NCBI RefSeq assembly: GCF_030065885.1
Contig: NZ_JASJCS010000001.1
Span: 1 to 64,000 of the forward strand
Direction of reading: 5' to 3'
DNA: 64,000 nucleotides
DNA from: Ilumatobacter sp.
GTDB taxonomy: Bacteria > Actinomycetota > Acidimicrobiia > Acidimicrobiales > Ilumatobacteraceae
The notes under the pieces are model-generated. The model saw only the letters and a list, made by a program, of their open reading frames with translations, was not told the DNA's origin and made no database searches. Position numbers and translations under genes: made by a program. Positions 34,004 through 41,841 of this stretch are shown here, in pieces. Position 1 is the stretch's first letter. Each line of letters starts with the position of its first letter.

Positions 34004-35323
34004 ATGACGACCGTCAACCACCCGCACGACACCGGCGCACCGGCGCCACGGCGGATCTCCGCCCTCGCGGCGCGGTTCGACGCGGGCGAACCCCACCCCA
34101 CCCGCGGGCCGTTCACCCGCTGGCCACACGCCGCCGACGGCGCCCTCGCCGTGATCGTCTTCGCGGCAGCCGTGATCTCGGTCGCCGTCAGCGAGCTCGC
34201 CGACGGCGACACGTTCGGCGCCGCGGCGATCGGCGATCTTCCGGCAGGTGCGTTCGTGCTGCTGGCCGTCGCCGCGGCCGCGCTGTGGTGGCGGCGAGCC
34301 CGGCCCGTTGCGGTGACGGCGTCCGTGCTCGCCGTCATGATCGTCTGGGCGCTGGCCGGCTACGGGGACGGCCACGACGTCATCCTGGTCGTCGCCGTCT
34401 ACAGCGTCGGCCGCCACAGCACCGACCACCGCCACAGCCTCGCGGTCCTCGCCGCCGCCTTCTCCGTCAGCTTCCTCGGCTCCGTCATCGACAGCGACCA
34501 GCGGATCGACGTGTGGCCCGCCGTGATCTTCATCGGACTGCCGTGGTACGTCGGCCGCCGGATTCGCAATCGCGGCGACTACCTCGCCTTGCTGCAGGAG
34601 CGTGCCGAGCGCCTCGAAGCCGAGCAACATGCCCGCGCGCGCGAGGCCGTCGCCGCCGAACGTTCCCGGATCGCACGCGAGCTCCACGACGTTGTCGCCC
34701 ACCAGGTCTCGATGATGACGGTGCAAGCCGGTGCCGCCAGGACGATCGCTCGTGACGACCTCGACACCGCCATCGAGGCGATGGGCGACGTCGAGCATGC
34801 CGGCCGCAAGGCGATCGGCGAGCTCCGACATCTCCTCGGCGTGCTCCGCCACGACGGTGCCGAGCCCGACGACGACCGCGACCGCCTCGGCCCGCAGCCC
34901 GGGCTCGACGACGTCCCCACACTCGTGGAACAGCTCTCGCACACCGGCGCCGACGTCACCCTCACGCTCGCGGACCTCCCCGACCACCTCAACAGGGCGG
35001 TCGATCTCTCCGCCTACCGCATCGTCCAGGAGTCGTTCACCAACATCGTCAAGCACGCCGGACCCGACCCGACCGTCGAGCTCTCCGTTGCGCTCGACGG
35101 CGACACGCTCGCCATCGGCATCACCAACACCATCACCAACACCATCGGCACGACCATCGCAACCACCGCCACCGCAGCTGCGACGCTCCCGCAGTCCGGA
35201 TACGGCATCGCCGGCATGCGCGAACGAGCCAGTCTCCTCGGCGGCACCCTCACCGCCGGACCGCGCCCGCCCGACCGCTACCACGTCGCTGCCCGCCTGC
35301 CCGTCGAACCGGATCCCACATGA
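34004..35323 (+). CDS. Sensor histidine kinase (NarL/DesK type)
   Basis: 439 residues. Several membrane helices fill the N-terminal 180 residues ('GALAVIVFAAAVISVAVSELA', 'AFVLLAVAAAALWW', 'VTASVLAVMIVWALAGY'). A coiled linker 'LLQERAERLEAEQHARAREAV' leads to the phosphoacceptor 'RIARELHDVVAHQVSMMTVQ', and the ATPase domain has 'VQESFTNIVKHAG' and 'GYGIAGMRERASLLGG'. A low-complexity Thr/Ile repeat (ITNTITNTIGTTIATT) lies inside the ATPase domain. The downstream regulator overlaps its stop (ATGA). It probably regulates the adjacent ABC exporter. Confidence 0.88.
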   Translation: MTTVNHPHDTGAPAPRRISALAARFDAGEPHPTRGPFTRWPHAADGALAVIVFAAAVISVAVSELADGDTFGAAAIGDLPAGAFVLLAVAAAALWWRRARPVAVTASVLAVMIVWALAGYGDGHDVILVVAVYSVGRHSTDHRHSLAVLAAAFSVSFLGSVIDSDQRIDVWPAVIFIGLPWYVGRRIRNRGDYLALLQERAERLEAEQHARAREAVAAERSRIARELHDVVAHQVSMMTVQAGAARTIARDDLDTAIEAMGDVEHAGRKAIGELRHLLGVLRHDGAEPDDDRDRLGPQPGLDDVPTLVEQLSHTGADVTLTLADLPDHLNRAVDLSAYRIVQESFTNIVKHAGPDPTVELSVALDGDTLAIGITNTITNTIGTTIATTATAAATLPQSGYGIAGMRERASLLGGTLTAGPRPPDRYHVAARLPVEPDPT

Positions 35324-35997
35324 CCATCCGAGTGGCGATCGTCGACGACCAGGCCCTGGTCCGCCGGGGCCTCGCCCTGGTCCTCGATCACCAACCCGAC
35401 ATCGAGGTCGTCGCCGAGGCAGGCAACGGACTCGAAGCCATCGATGCCACCCGCCGAGACCGGCCCGACGTCGTGCTGATGGACATCCGCATGCCCGAGA
35501 TGGACGGGCTCACCGCGACCGCCGACCTCCTCGACCACGCCGACTGGCCGCTCAAGGTCGTCATCCTCACCACCTTCGACCCCGACGAGTACGTCTATCG
35601 AGCGCTCCGAGCCGGCGCGAGCGGGTTCATCCTCAAGGACATCCCGCCCGAGCACCTGGCTCCCGCGATTCGCACCGTCGCCGACGGCGGTGCCCTCCTC
35701 GACCCCACGATCACCCGCCGCCTCATCGGACGCTTCGCCCAGACCATCGCCGCCGACACCGCCTCCGCCCGCCGCCTCGACACCCTGACCGACCGCGAGC
35801 GTGACGTCCTCGCCGAGCTGGCCAGAGGCGCCAGCAACGCCGAGATCTCCGAGACGCTCTTCATCGGCGCCGCCACCGTCAAGAGCCACGTCTCCAACAT
35901 CCTCACCAAGCTCGGGCTCCGCGACCGCGCCCAAGCCGTCGTCTTCGCCTACGAGAGCGGCCTCGTCACGCCCGGCCACCACGACATCGGCCACTAG
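35320..35997 (+). CDS. LuxR/NarL-family response regulator
   Basis: 225 residues. Receiver domain 'RVAIVDDQALVRRGL', phospho-Asp in 'DVVLMDIRMPEMDG', then 'ILTTFDPDEYVY' and 'FILKDIPPEH'. The HTH domain is 'LTDRERDVLAELARGASNAEISETLFIG' with 'KSHVSNILTKLGLRDRAQ'. It is clearly paralogous to the regulator at 24692 (shared TTFDxDEYVY and DRAQxVV segments). It is translationally coupled with its kinase. The CCTCCGGAGG repeats upstream of the kinase gene are a candidate binding site. Confidence 0.9.
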   Translation: MTIRVAIVDDQALVRRGLALVLDHQPDIEVVAEAGNGLEAIDATRRDRPDVVLMDIRMPEMDGLTATADLLDHADWPLKVVILTTFDPDEYVYRALRAGASGFILKDIPPEHLAPAIRTVADGGALLDPTITRRLIGRFAQTIAADTASARRLDTLTDRERDVLAELARGASNAEISETLFIGAATVKSHVSNILTKLGLRDRAQAVVFAYESGLVTPGHHDIGH

Positions 35998-36326
35998 TCC
36001 CGCACCCACCAACATCTTCCCTGTTCGCCGACCGAACGCACCGCTGGCGTCGTTCCGGCTTCCTCGAAAGTGCGCACGGCAAGGCCGCCGGCACTTCCTT
36101 CGTCGCCGTGCCTTGCCAGCGGCACGTTCGACTCGGCGCGCAACAGTGCAAACGTTGCCGGACACGGCACTAACGAGCAGCACCGGTGGCGGGGAGCCGG
36201 TGCAGTCGGTCGATCGCCGCTCCACGTGCGCCCGGTACGTCGCGCGGTCCGCAGAGCCGGCAGGCAGTCACCACGTCGCCGCCGACCGGTCGTCTCTCGG
36301 TGTGGCGGCCTCGCGCCACACGTCAC
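35998..36326. other. Intergenic region between convergent genes
   Basis: 329 bp separating the response regulator (+) from the VOC-family gene (-). No coding frame with a ribosome site, no tRNA-like fold and no convincing terminator were seen. The stretch around 36085-36130 (ggccgccggcacttcc, gccttgccagcggcac) has weak inverted similarity only. Confidence 0.4.
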
Positions 36327-36749
36327 TCAGGTCGACTGCGAACCGTCGACGTCGATCTGCCAGATGACGCCGAACTTGTCGGTGCACTGGCCCCAGTAGT
36401 CGCCCCAGAACATGTCCTGGGGTGGCTGGATGTCGGAGCCGCCGTCGCTCAGCTTGGCGAACAGCTCGTCGGCCTCGGCCTTCGTGTCGGGCATCAACAT
36501 GACGCTGACGTGGTTGCCGACCTGGGCCTCGGGCGAATCGCTGCCCATCAGCAGATGATCGCCGAGGATCGTCAGACCGACGTGCATCACCATCTGTCCC
36601 ATCTCGTCGGGTACGCCTTCGGCCGCCGGCGCGTCGGCGAAACGCATGATGCCGTCCCCGTTGTACTCCGTGCCGAACACCGACTTGTAGAACTCGAACG
36701 CCTCCTCGGTCGTCCCGGGAAGGTGCAGATACGTGGCGACGCCGGCCAT
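36327..36749 (-). CDS. VOC-superfamily protein (PhnB/glyoxalase-like)
   Basis: 140 residues from the ATG at 36749, with GAGGAGG upstream. 'TYLHLPGTTEEAFEFYKSVFG', 'MQMVMHVGLTILGDHLLMGSD'-like 'MGQMVMHVGLTILGDHLLMGS' and 'DMFWGDYWGQCTDKFGVIWQID' are the hallmarks of the PhnB-like branch of the VOC fold. These proteins have broad or unknown functions; metal-binding residues of true glyoxalases are not clearly conserved. Monocistronic. Confidence 0.8.
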   Translation of the reverse strand: MAGVATYLHLPGTTEEAFEFYKSVFGTEYNGDGIMRFADAPAAEGVPDEMGQMVMHVGLTILGDHLLMGSDSPEAQVGNHVSVMLMPDTKAEADELFAKLSDGGSDIQPPQDMFWGDYWGQCTDKFGVIWQIDVDGSQST

Positions 36750-36842
36750 GACGTTCCTCCTCGTCGATTCCCGTCGACTCCGCGTCGACGACTCAGCCCG
36801 GGTCAACCGGACACGCGCCCGGCAGGACCGGGATCGGGCCTG

Positions 36843-37652
36843 TCAGAGCAGGTCGAGCAACTCGGCCCACCCCCCATCAGCCGCGGGGGCGACGACGTGG
36901 TCGGCGACGCCGAGCGCGTCGGGATGTGCGTCGGACGGCGCGACCGCCACCGCCGCCGACATCAGCATCCGGACGTCGTTGGCGCCATCGCCGATCGCCA
37001 GCACACGCGAGGCGTCGAGGCCGTGCCGACCGCAGAACGCCACCACGCCGTCCCACTTCGAATCACCTCGAGGAGCCACACTCAGCCAACCGCCGCCGTA
37101 GTGACGGTCGACGTCGAGATGGGTCGTGGCGACGTCACCCACCGACGCCACGACGGCCTCGCCGACGTCGCGCTCGATGCCGAGGACGCCGAACGCCAGG
37201 ATCCGCTCGGCCGCCACGACGTCGGCGAGCGACGCAGTGCGGACGCTGTCGCCGAACGACGCAAGGTGCTCGGGATGCGTCGACGGCGTGTCCGACACGA
37301 ACACCGCCGGCGCCTCCCCCTCGACGTACAGGCACGGATCGACACCGTTCGCCTCGAACGCGGCCAGCACGCGCTGCGCCGCATCCGTCTCGAACCCGCC
37401 CAGGTGGAAGCGATCACCCGTCGCGAGGTGGATGCCGAGCGATCCGTTGAGGAGGACCGCCGGCGGCGCGAGGCCGACCTTGCCGAGCGCCCGCCGGGCC
37501 GCGCCCGCCCGCCGACCGGTGGCCACGAGCAGCGGCACACCCCGCTCGGCGAGCGTGTCGAGCGCCGCCTCGGTGCGCGGGTGGAGCGCGCCCTCGGTGT
37601 CCCACAACGTGCCGTCCAGGTCGGTGACGACCAGATCGATGCCCATGCCCAT
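36843..37652 (-). CDS. HAD-superfamily phosphatase (Cof-type)
   Basis: 269 residues. Motif I 'LVVTDLDGTLWDTEG' carries the two catalytic Asp, motif II is 'LLVATGRR', the Lys of motif III is in 'RGDSKWDGVVAFC', and motif IV is 'AIGDGANDVRML'. The cap is of the Cof/IIB type. Such enzymes dephosphorylate sugar phosphates or cofactors such as FMN-type substrates. Start may be Met1 or Met3. No functional hint comes from neighbours. Confidence 0.85.
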   Translation of the reverse strand: MGMGIDLVVTDLDGTLWDTEGALHPRTEAALDTLAERGVPLLVATGRRAGAARRALGKVGLAPPAVLLNGSLGIHLATGDRFHLGGFETDAAQRVLAAFEANGVDPCLYVEGEAPAVFVSDTPSTHPEHLASFGDSVRTASLADVVAAERILAFGVLGIERDVGEAVVASVGDVATTHLDVDRHYGGGWLSVAPRGDSKWDGVVAFCGRHGLDASRVLAIGDGANDVRMLMSAAVAVAPSDAHPDALGVADHVVAPAADGGWAELLDLL

Positions 37653-37913
37653 CAGCGCGGCGACGCGCTCAGACCGAGCCGGCGAAGACGATCACGATGG
37701 TCCTGAGGCCCCTCGGCCTGGGTACCTGCGACGTGACCGGACATGACGTCGCGCATGACGGAGATCGTCCCGATGTCGTCATCGCCGACGCTCTGGTCGT
37801 CCCCCGGCGACCGCCCGCCACGTGCTGGTCGTCTCCCGCGTACCACGCAACGAGCGTACCCCCGGGCCCGACCCGGCCGATCCGCCGCAGGTGCCCGACG
37901 CAACTCGACAGGC

Positions 37914-38885
37914 TCAGGCGTTGACGAGCGTCGACTCCAAGCGGGCGTACGACGACTCCATGCCATCGACCATGCCGGTGGCGAGGGCCTGATCGCGCAC
38001 CTCCGAGCTCGGGTAGGTCACGACGAGCATCAGCAAGGTGCCGCCGTCGACCGCGGTGAGCGTCATCTCGTTGGTGGCCGGGTCGCCCTCCATCCCGACC
38101 ATCCGCTCGGTCGTCACCTCCCGATGCGGCGGCACCGACTCGAGCACCTCGCCCTCCAGTCCGAAGCCGCCCGAGCCGTCCTCGGCCTCCCACCCGTAGC
38201 GGAACGTGCTCCCGACCTCGCCCGGGACCTCGCAGACCGGCATCGTCCAGCCGTCGGGCCCGAGCATCCACCGCTGCACCAGATCGGCATCGTGATGCGC
38301 ACGCCAGACCTGCTCGACCGAGCCGCGCACGATGCGGGTGAACCGCACCTGGGTGTCGTTCAGGATCTTCGACTCGGTGCTGCGGCCCGCGGCGAACGAC
38401 GCCAGGTCGGCGAGCACGTCGTCCATCTGTCCGAACGCCGCCGTCGCGCCCTCGACCATCCCCATCTCGACCAGCTGCTCCATCGCCTCGACGCTCGCGA
38501 AGGTGGTCACGCCGACGAACCTCGACCCGCTCTCGGTCGACTCGAAGCTGAACCGCATCGTCATCGTCGGCATCTCGTCGTTGGGGTTGCCGTCGTCGCC
38601 TGCGAACCCGTCGATCACTTCGAAGCTCCGGCCGGGATCGATCGCCGTCACGATCCAGTACCCGTGGGTCACGCCGGCAGCGCCGGTCATCACGTACGAG
38701 CTCCGCCCGCCGACGACCATGTCGTGGCGGGTGAACGTCGCGGGGTAGTCCGGTGGGCCGAAGAACCTCTCGAGCTGGCGCGGATCGACCCAGGCATCCC
38801 ACAACCACTCGACCGGTACGGCGTAGTCGCCGACGACGGTGAGCGTGAGGGCGTTGGCGTCGGAGGTGACGGACGTGATGGGCAC
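37914..38885 (-). CDS. Tandem AHSA1/SRPBCC-domain protein
   Basis: 323 residues from the GTG at 38885 (AAGGAG nine bases upstream). Two AHSA1-like START-fold domains follow one another: 'DYAVPVEWLWDAWVDPRQLERFFGPPDYPATF' to about 165, then 'RIVRGSVEQVWRAHHDADLVQRWMLGPDGWTM' from about 175. Both have the typical 'W..P..L..W..P' signature. In actinobacteria such genes are commonly paired with an ArsR repressor, as here (52 bp upstream). The domains bind hydrophobic ligands, but no ligand is known. Confidence 0.82.
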   Translation of the reverse strand: MPITSVTSDANALTLTVVGDYAVPVEWLWDAWVDPRQLERFFGPPDYPATFTRHDMVVGGRSSYVMTGAAGVTHGYWIVTAIDPGRSFEVIDGFAGDDGNPNDEMPTMTMRFSFESTESGSRFVGVTTFASVEAMEQLVEMGMVEGATAAFGQMDDVLADLASFAAGRSTESKILNDTQVRFTRIVRGSVEQVWRAHHDADLVQRWMLGPDGWTMPVCEVPGEVGSTFRYGWEAEDGSGGFGLEGEVLESVPPHREVTTERMVGMEGDPATNEMTLTAVDGGTLLMLVVTYPSSEVRDQALATGMVDGMESSYARLESTLVNA

Positions 38886-38937
38886 TGGCGGGCTCCTTCG
38901 GATCAGCGGTGATGTCGGGTGGCGGTCGGCCGGCGTG

Positions 38938-39294
38938 TCAGTGGGTGGTGTCGGGGTCGGCGAGGACCTGGTCGAGCTGGTCGAACCGCGCCCGCCACAG
39001 CCCCTCGAGGTCGGCGAGCAGGATGCGGGCGCGGGCGATCCGGTTCGGGTCGGCGCGCACGATGCGCTCACGGCCCCGGCGGTCCTTGGTCACGAGCCCC
39101 GCTCCTTCCAGCACGGCCACGTGCTTCTGCACCGCGGCGAAGCTCATGTCGTAGTCCGCGGCGAGCACGCTGACCGACGCCTCGCCGACCAGCGTCCGGC
39201 GCACGATGTCGCGGCGAGTGGCGTCGGCGAGCGCGCGGAAGATGCGGTCGACCTCGGCGTCCGACAGCGCTGGCGGTTCGGTGCGTACAACCAT
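38938..39294 (-). CDS. ArsR-family winged-helix transcriptional regulator
   Basis: 118 residues from the ATG at 39294. 'IFRALADATRRDIVRRTLVGE' and the recognition region 'DYDMSFAAVQKHVAVLEGAGLVTKDRRGRE' are typical of ArsR proteins paired with AHSA1/SRPBCC proteins; no metal-binding Cys cluster is present. The track start at 39324 precedes the promoter elements and is unlikely. A promoter with consensus-like spacing ends right at the ATG, so the transcript is probably leaderless, and an inverted repeat overlaps the start, implying autorepression together with the AHSA1 gene downstream. Confidence 0.85.
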   Translation of the reverse strand: MVVRTEPPALSDAEVDRIFRALADATRRDIVRRTLVGEASVSVLAADYDMSFAAVQKHVAVLEGAGLVTKDRRGRERIVRADPNRIARARILLADLEGLWRARFDQLDQVLADPDTTH

Positions 39295-39331
39295 TCGGTT
39301 GTACATTAGCCACCGAGCAGCCACTCGTCAA
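39286..39331 (-). promoter_or_regulatory. Promoter and overlapping operator of the arsR-AHSA1 operon
   Basis: On the reverse strand, -35 TTGACG (39331-39326), a 17-bp spacer and -10 TAATGT (39308-39303) place transcription at about 39296, essentially on the ATG at 39294. A perfect inverted repeat TACAACC-N4-GGTTGTA (39286-39303) abuts the -10 and spans the start site, the expected position for an ArsR operator. Confidence 0.7.
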
Positions 39332-39396
39332 TCGACGGACCGAACGCATGCGAAACCACGGCGTCGACGGCGGCCCCGGCGCGCGAACTTGTCAGG

Positions 39397-40071
39397 GTGA
39401 TCTTCGGCGATGACGTCGTCTCCCCGGTCTCGGTCGCGGCCTCCGAGTGGCTCGCGCCAGCGTGCCGGGGATCGTGGGGCACCGTCGGCGCGCTCGTGCC
39501 GAACCACTACGCGTCGATCCTCCACGTCGACGCGCCGGAGCCGGACATCGAGGACTGGTGGTCGGCGTATCGGCGCCTCTTCCAGATCATCGCGTCGGTC
39601 GGTGAGCGGCACACCTCCAACGCCGACCGAGCCTGGTTCGCCGTGTGGGAGGGGCACGGCTTCGACAGGATCGCAACGCGCGTGGCGTTGCCCGGGCCAC
39701 TCGACGAGGCAGCTCGCCAGGCGCTCGAGCGCGAGCGCGCGAGGCTGCGCGAGGACGACGAACGGCGGAACGCCGCGACCCGCGCTGCGTTGCGTGAAGT
39801 CCCACGATTCGCGCTGCCGGATCGCAGCTACTACCTCGTGACGGGCCCGGTCGCCGCGGCGACACGGCTGCGCACACCTGGGTCCCCCGAGAGGTGGCAA
39901 CGCCCCGACCTGTTCTGGCCCGACGACCGTCGATGGTTCGTCGCCACCGACGTCGACTTCTGGTCCCTGTACATCGGGGGTGACCATCACCTCATCTCCG
40001 AGGTCGCGCGCCGCGTCGCGACCCCGTCCGAACTCGTCCTCCCCGACCATCAGCTCGTGGCCGAGGACTGA
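39397..40071 (+). CDS. Hypothetical protein, soluble
   Basis: 224 residues from a GTG (weak CAGG ribosome site). Tryptophan-rich segments 'DIEDWWSAYRRLFQII', 'RAWFAVWEGHGF' and 'PDLFWPDDRRWFVATDVDFWSLYIGG' suggest a conserved fold; similar proteins of unknown function occur in other actinobacteria as I recall. The central stretch 'RQALERERARLREDDERRNA' is a charged helix, probably a coiled coil. No signal peptide or membrane segment. Confidence 0.65.
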   Translation: MIFGDDVVSPVSVAASEWLAPACRGSWGTVGALVPNHYASILHVDAPEPDIEDWWSAYRRLFQIIASVGERHTSNADRAWFAVWEGHGFDRIATRVALPGPLDEAARQALERERARLREDDERRNAATRAALREVPRFALPDRSYYLVTGPVAAATRLRTPGSPERWQRPDLFWPDDRRWFVATDVDFWSLYIGGDHHLISEVARRVATPSELVLPDHQLVAED

Positions 40072-40242
40072 CTCGCCCGGGTCCGCGTCCAGCGTCACGG
40101 TCGCCGAGCACGCGTGCGGGTCCGGCGCACCCGACCATCGATCTTCCGGGTAGCCCCATGGTGCCGGCGTGCCGGCGGCGCGACCATCGACGCACAGAGA
40201 TCGACACGACCGGCAAGGCCGGTCACGAACAAAGGAACCCCC

Positions 40243-40560
40243 ATGGCACGCCGCGACCGGACCCTCTACCGCGACACCGACGACAAGAAGATCGGCGGCG
40301 TCTGCTCGGGCCTCGCCCGCTACTTCGACGTCGACCCGGTGCTCGTTCGCGTGGCGTTCGTCGCCGCCCTCGTGTTCGGCGGCGGATCGCTCGTCGCCTA
40401 CCTGCTCCTCTGGTGGCTCGTCGACCCCGCCCCCGCAGGCGCCTGGGAGGACGAGGGCTCCGGCGGCTCGACCACCGACTCGACCGCCGACTCGACCGCT
40501 GGCCCGACCGCCGACTCGACCGATGCCGGCGACGACGACGTCGCCGGGCAGGCCGCCTGA
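40243..40560 (+). CDS. PspC-domain membrane protein
   Basis: 105 residues; ATG preceded by AAAGGAA. The PspC domain is 'RDRTLYRDTDDKKIGGVCSGLARYFDVDPVLVRVAFVA' followed by one membrane helix ('LVFGGGSLVAYLLLWWLV'). The acidic tail repeats Thr-Asp-Ser units (TTDSTADSTAGPTADSTDAG). PspC proteins respond to envelope stress; the partner membrane protein is encoded 24 bp downstream. Confidence 0.85.
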   Translation: MARRDRTLYRDTDDKKIGGVCSGLARYFDVDPVLVRVAFVAALVFGGGSLVAYLLLWWLVDPAPAGAWEDEGSGGSTTDSTADSTAGPTADSTDAGDDDVAGQAA

Positions 40561-40584
40561 GACGTCACGGAAACGGAGACCGAC

Positions 40585-40779
40585 ATGACCATCATCCTGT
40601 GGCTCATCCTGCTGGTGCTCGCATGGCCGCTGGCACTGCTCGTCCTGATCGTCTACCCGCTCGCGTGGTTGCTGCTGCTCCCGTTCCGGATCGTCGGGAT
40701 CTCGGTGAGCGGCATCCTCGAGACGCTCCGGGCCGTCATCACCCTGCCGGCCCGGCTGCTGACCGCCGGCCGACCCTGA
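40585..40779 (+). CDS. Small hydrophobic membrane protein, PspC partner
   Basis: 64 residues, ribosome site GGAAACGGAG. Almost entirely hydrophobic: 'IILWLILLVLAWPLALLVLIVYPLAWLLLLPF' forms one or two helices, followed by an amphipathic tail 'ILETLRAVITLPARLL'. It lies directly after the PspC gene and is probably cotranscribed with it. Similar small proteins follow PspC in other actinobacteria; role unknown. Confidence 0.7.
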   Translation: MTIILWLILLVLAWPLALLVLIVYPLAWLLLLPFRIVGISVSGILETLRAVITLPARLLTAGRP

Positions 40780-41117
40780 GGTCGAGACCCGGACGTCGCC
40801 TCGAAGGTGTCGGACGGGGACCCCGCGGAGGAGGCCGGCGCGACGCCGGCGACGCAGCCGGAGACGACCCCGCACACGCCGACGACATCGAGATCACCTC
40901 GGAGTCGTCACCGGCGACCCGGACCGGCCGCCAACGGCCCTGCCCGACCGACGGCCACGCCCCGCACGAGTTGCGAGGTGTGGTCGCCACCATGTCGGGC
41001 ACCGATCGCACGTCCGCCGTCCGGCAGGCTCGGAGATCCCGATCCAGCCTCGTCGAGATGTCGAACGACGCCCCGAACGACGCCTCAGCGACGGCGACGG
41101 CGACAGCGGCGACGCGC
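40780..41117. other. Intergenic region between convergent genes
   Basis: 338 bp with strong coding-like composition but no frame with a start, a ribosome site and plausible residue usage. I see no promoter, repeat or RNA fold. It could hold a decayed gene, since a short acidic stretch 'DDPAHADDIEITSESS' is readable in one plus frame. Confidence 0.4.
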
Positions 41118-41669
41118 TCAGGCCGTCGCGAGCTGGAACCGGTCGGCGAGCCCGGCCCGGTTGTACCGCTGCAACATCACGGGGTAGAGGTTCATCAGCA
41201 CGTCGAAGAGCAGGGTGAGCGCCGCCGCCGTCCACCAACCACGGGCGAGTGCGTGCCCCACCACCGCCAGTTCCGCGACGAACAGCACGGCATGGCTCGC
41301 CTCGGCGTCGCGCATGCGCTGGGCCAGGCGGGAGAGCTCGGCCGGCGTCCGTTCAGCCGGCAGGTGCAACTTGGGGTTGAAGACGGCCAACGGGCCCCTG
41401 CGCAACACCGACTTCGCGAGGCGCACGCCGACACGTTCGTACACGCGCCCGTCGCGCTCGAACGGTCGGAGCGCGTGATAGCGCTCGGGCAGACGCAACT
41501 GCGCCACACGGCTGAGCAGCCCGACCGCGACCATCGGCACCCAGACCACCAGGAACGCGAACCAGGCACTCGCCGCGCCGAGCGCCCCAGCCGTCCACAC
41601 GAGCACCGCCAGCGAGACGACGACGGCGGCTGCGGTTGCGAAGATCGCTCGCACCCCTCGATGGTGCAC
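41118..41669 (-). CDS. Membrane protein resembling glycosyl-diaponeurosporenoate acyltransferase family
   Basis: 183 residues from a GTG at 41669 (an internal GTG at 41654 is an alternative). Helices 'VRAIFATAAAVVVSLAVLVWTAGAL', 'WFAFLVVWVPMVAVGLLS', 'AVLFVAELAVVGHALA' and 'WWTAAALTLLFDVLMNLYPVMLQRYNR' surround the conserved-looking 'ERYHALRPFERDGRVYERVGVRLAKSVL'. That segment and the C-terminal NLYPxxLQRYNR recall CrtO-like acyltransferases of carotenoid tailoring. The similarity is short, and no carotenoid genes are nearby. It lies about 170 bp downstream of the NRPS operon on the same strand; membership in the cluster is doubtful. Confidence 0.5.
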   Translation of the reverse strand: MHHRGVRAIFATAAAVVVSLAVLVWTAGALGAASAWFAFLVVWVPMVAVGLLSRVAQLRLPERYHALRPFERDGRVYERVGVRLAKSVLRRGPLAVFNPKLHLPAERTPAELSRLAQRMRDAEASHAVLFVAELAVVGHALARGWWTAAALTLLFDVLMNLYPVMLQRYNRAGLADRFQLATA

Positions 41670-41841
41670 TGAACGGCCCGGTCCTCACCAGGGCCGGACG
41701 TCTCGACGAGCAGCGACCTGCGCCGCGCCCGCCGAACCCACCGCATGGCGCGGTTGGATGAGTCGCCGCCCGCCGCGGCCGGGGACGTCGAGCGCGTGCA
41801 CGATGCGATCGATCGTGGCCGGCGAGTCCGTCGGGCCCGGC

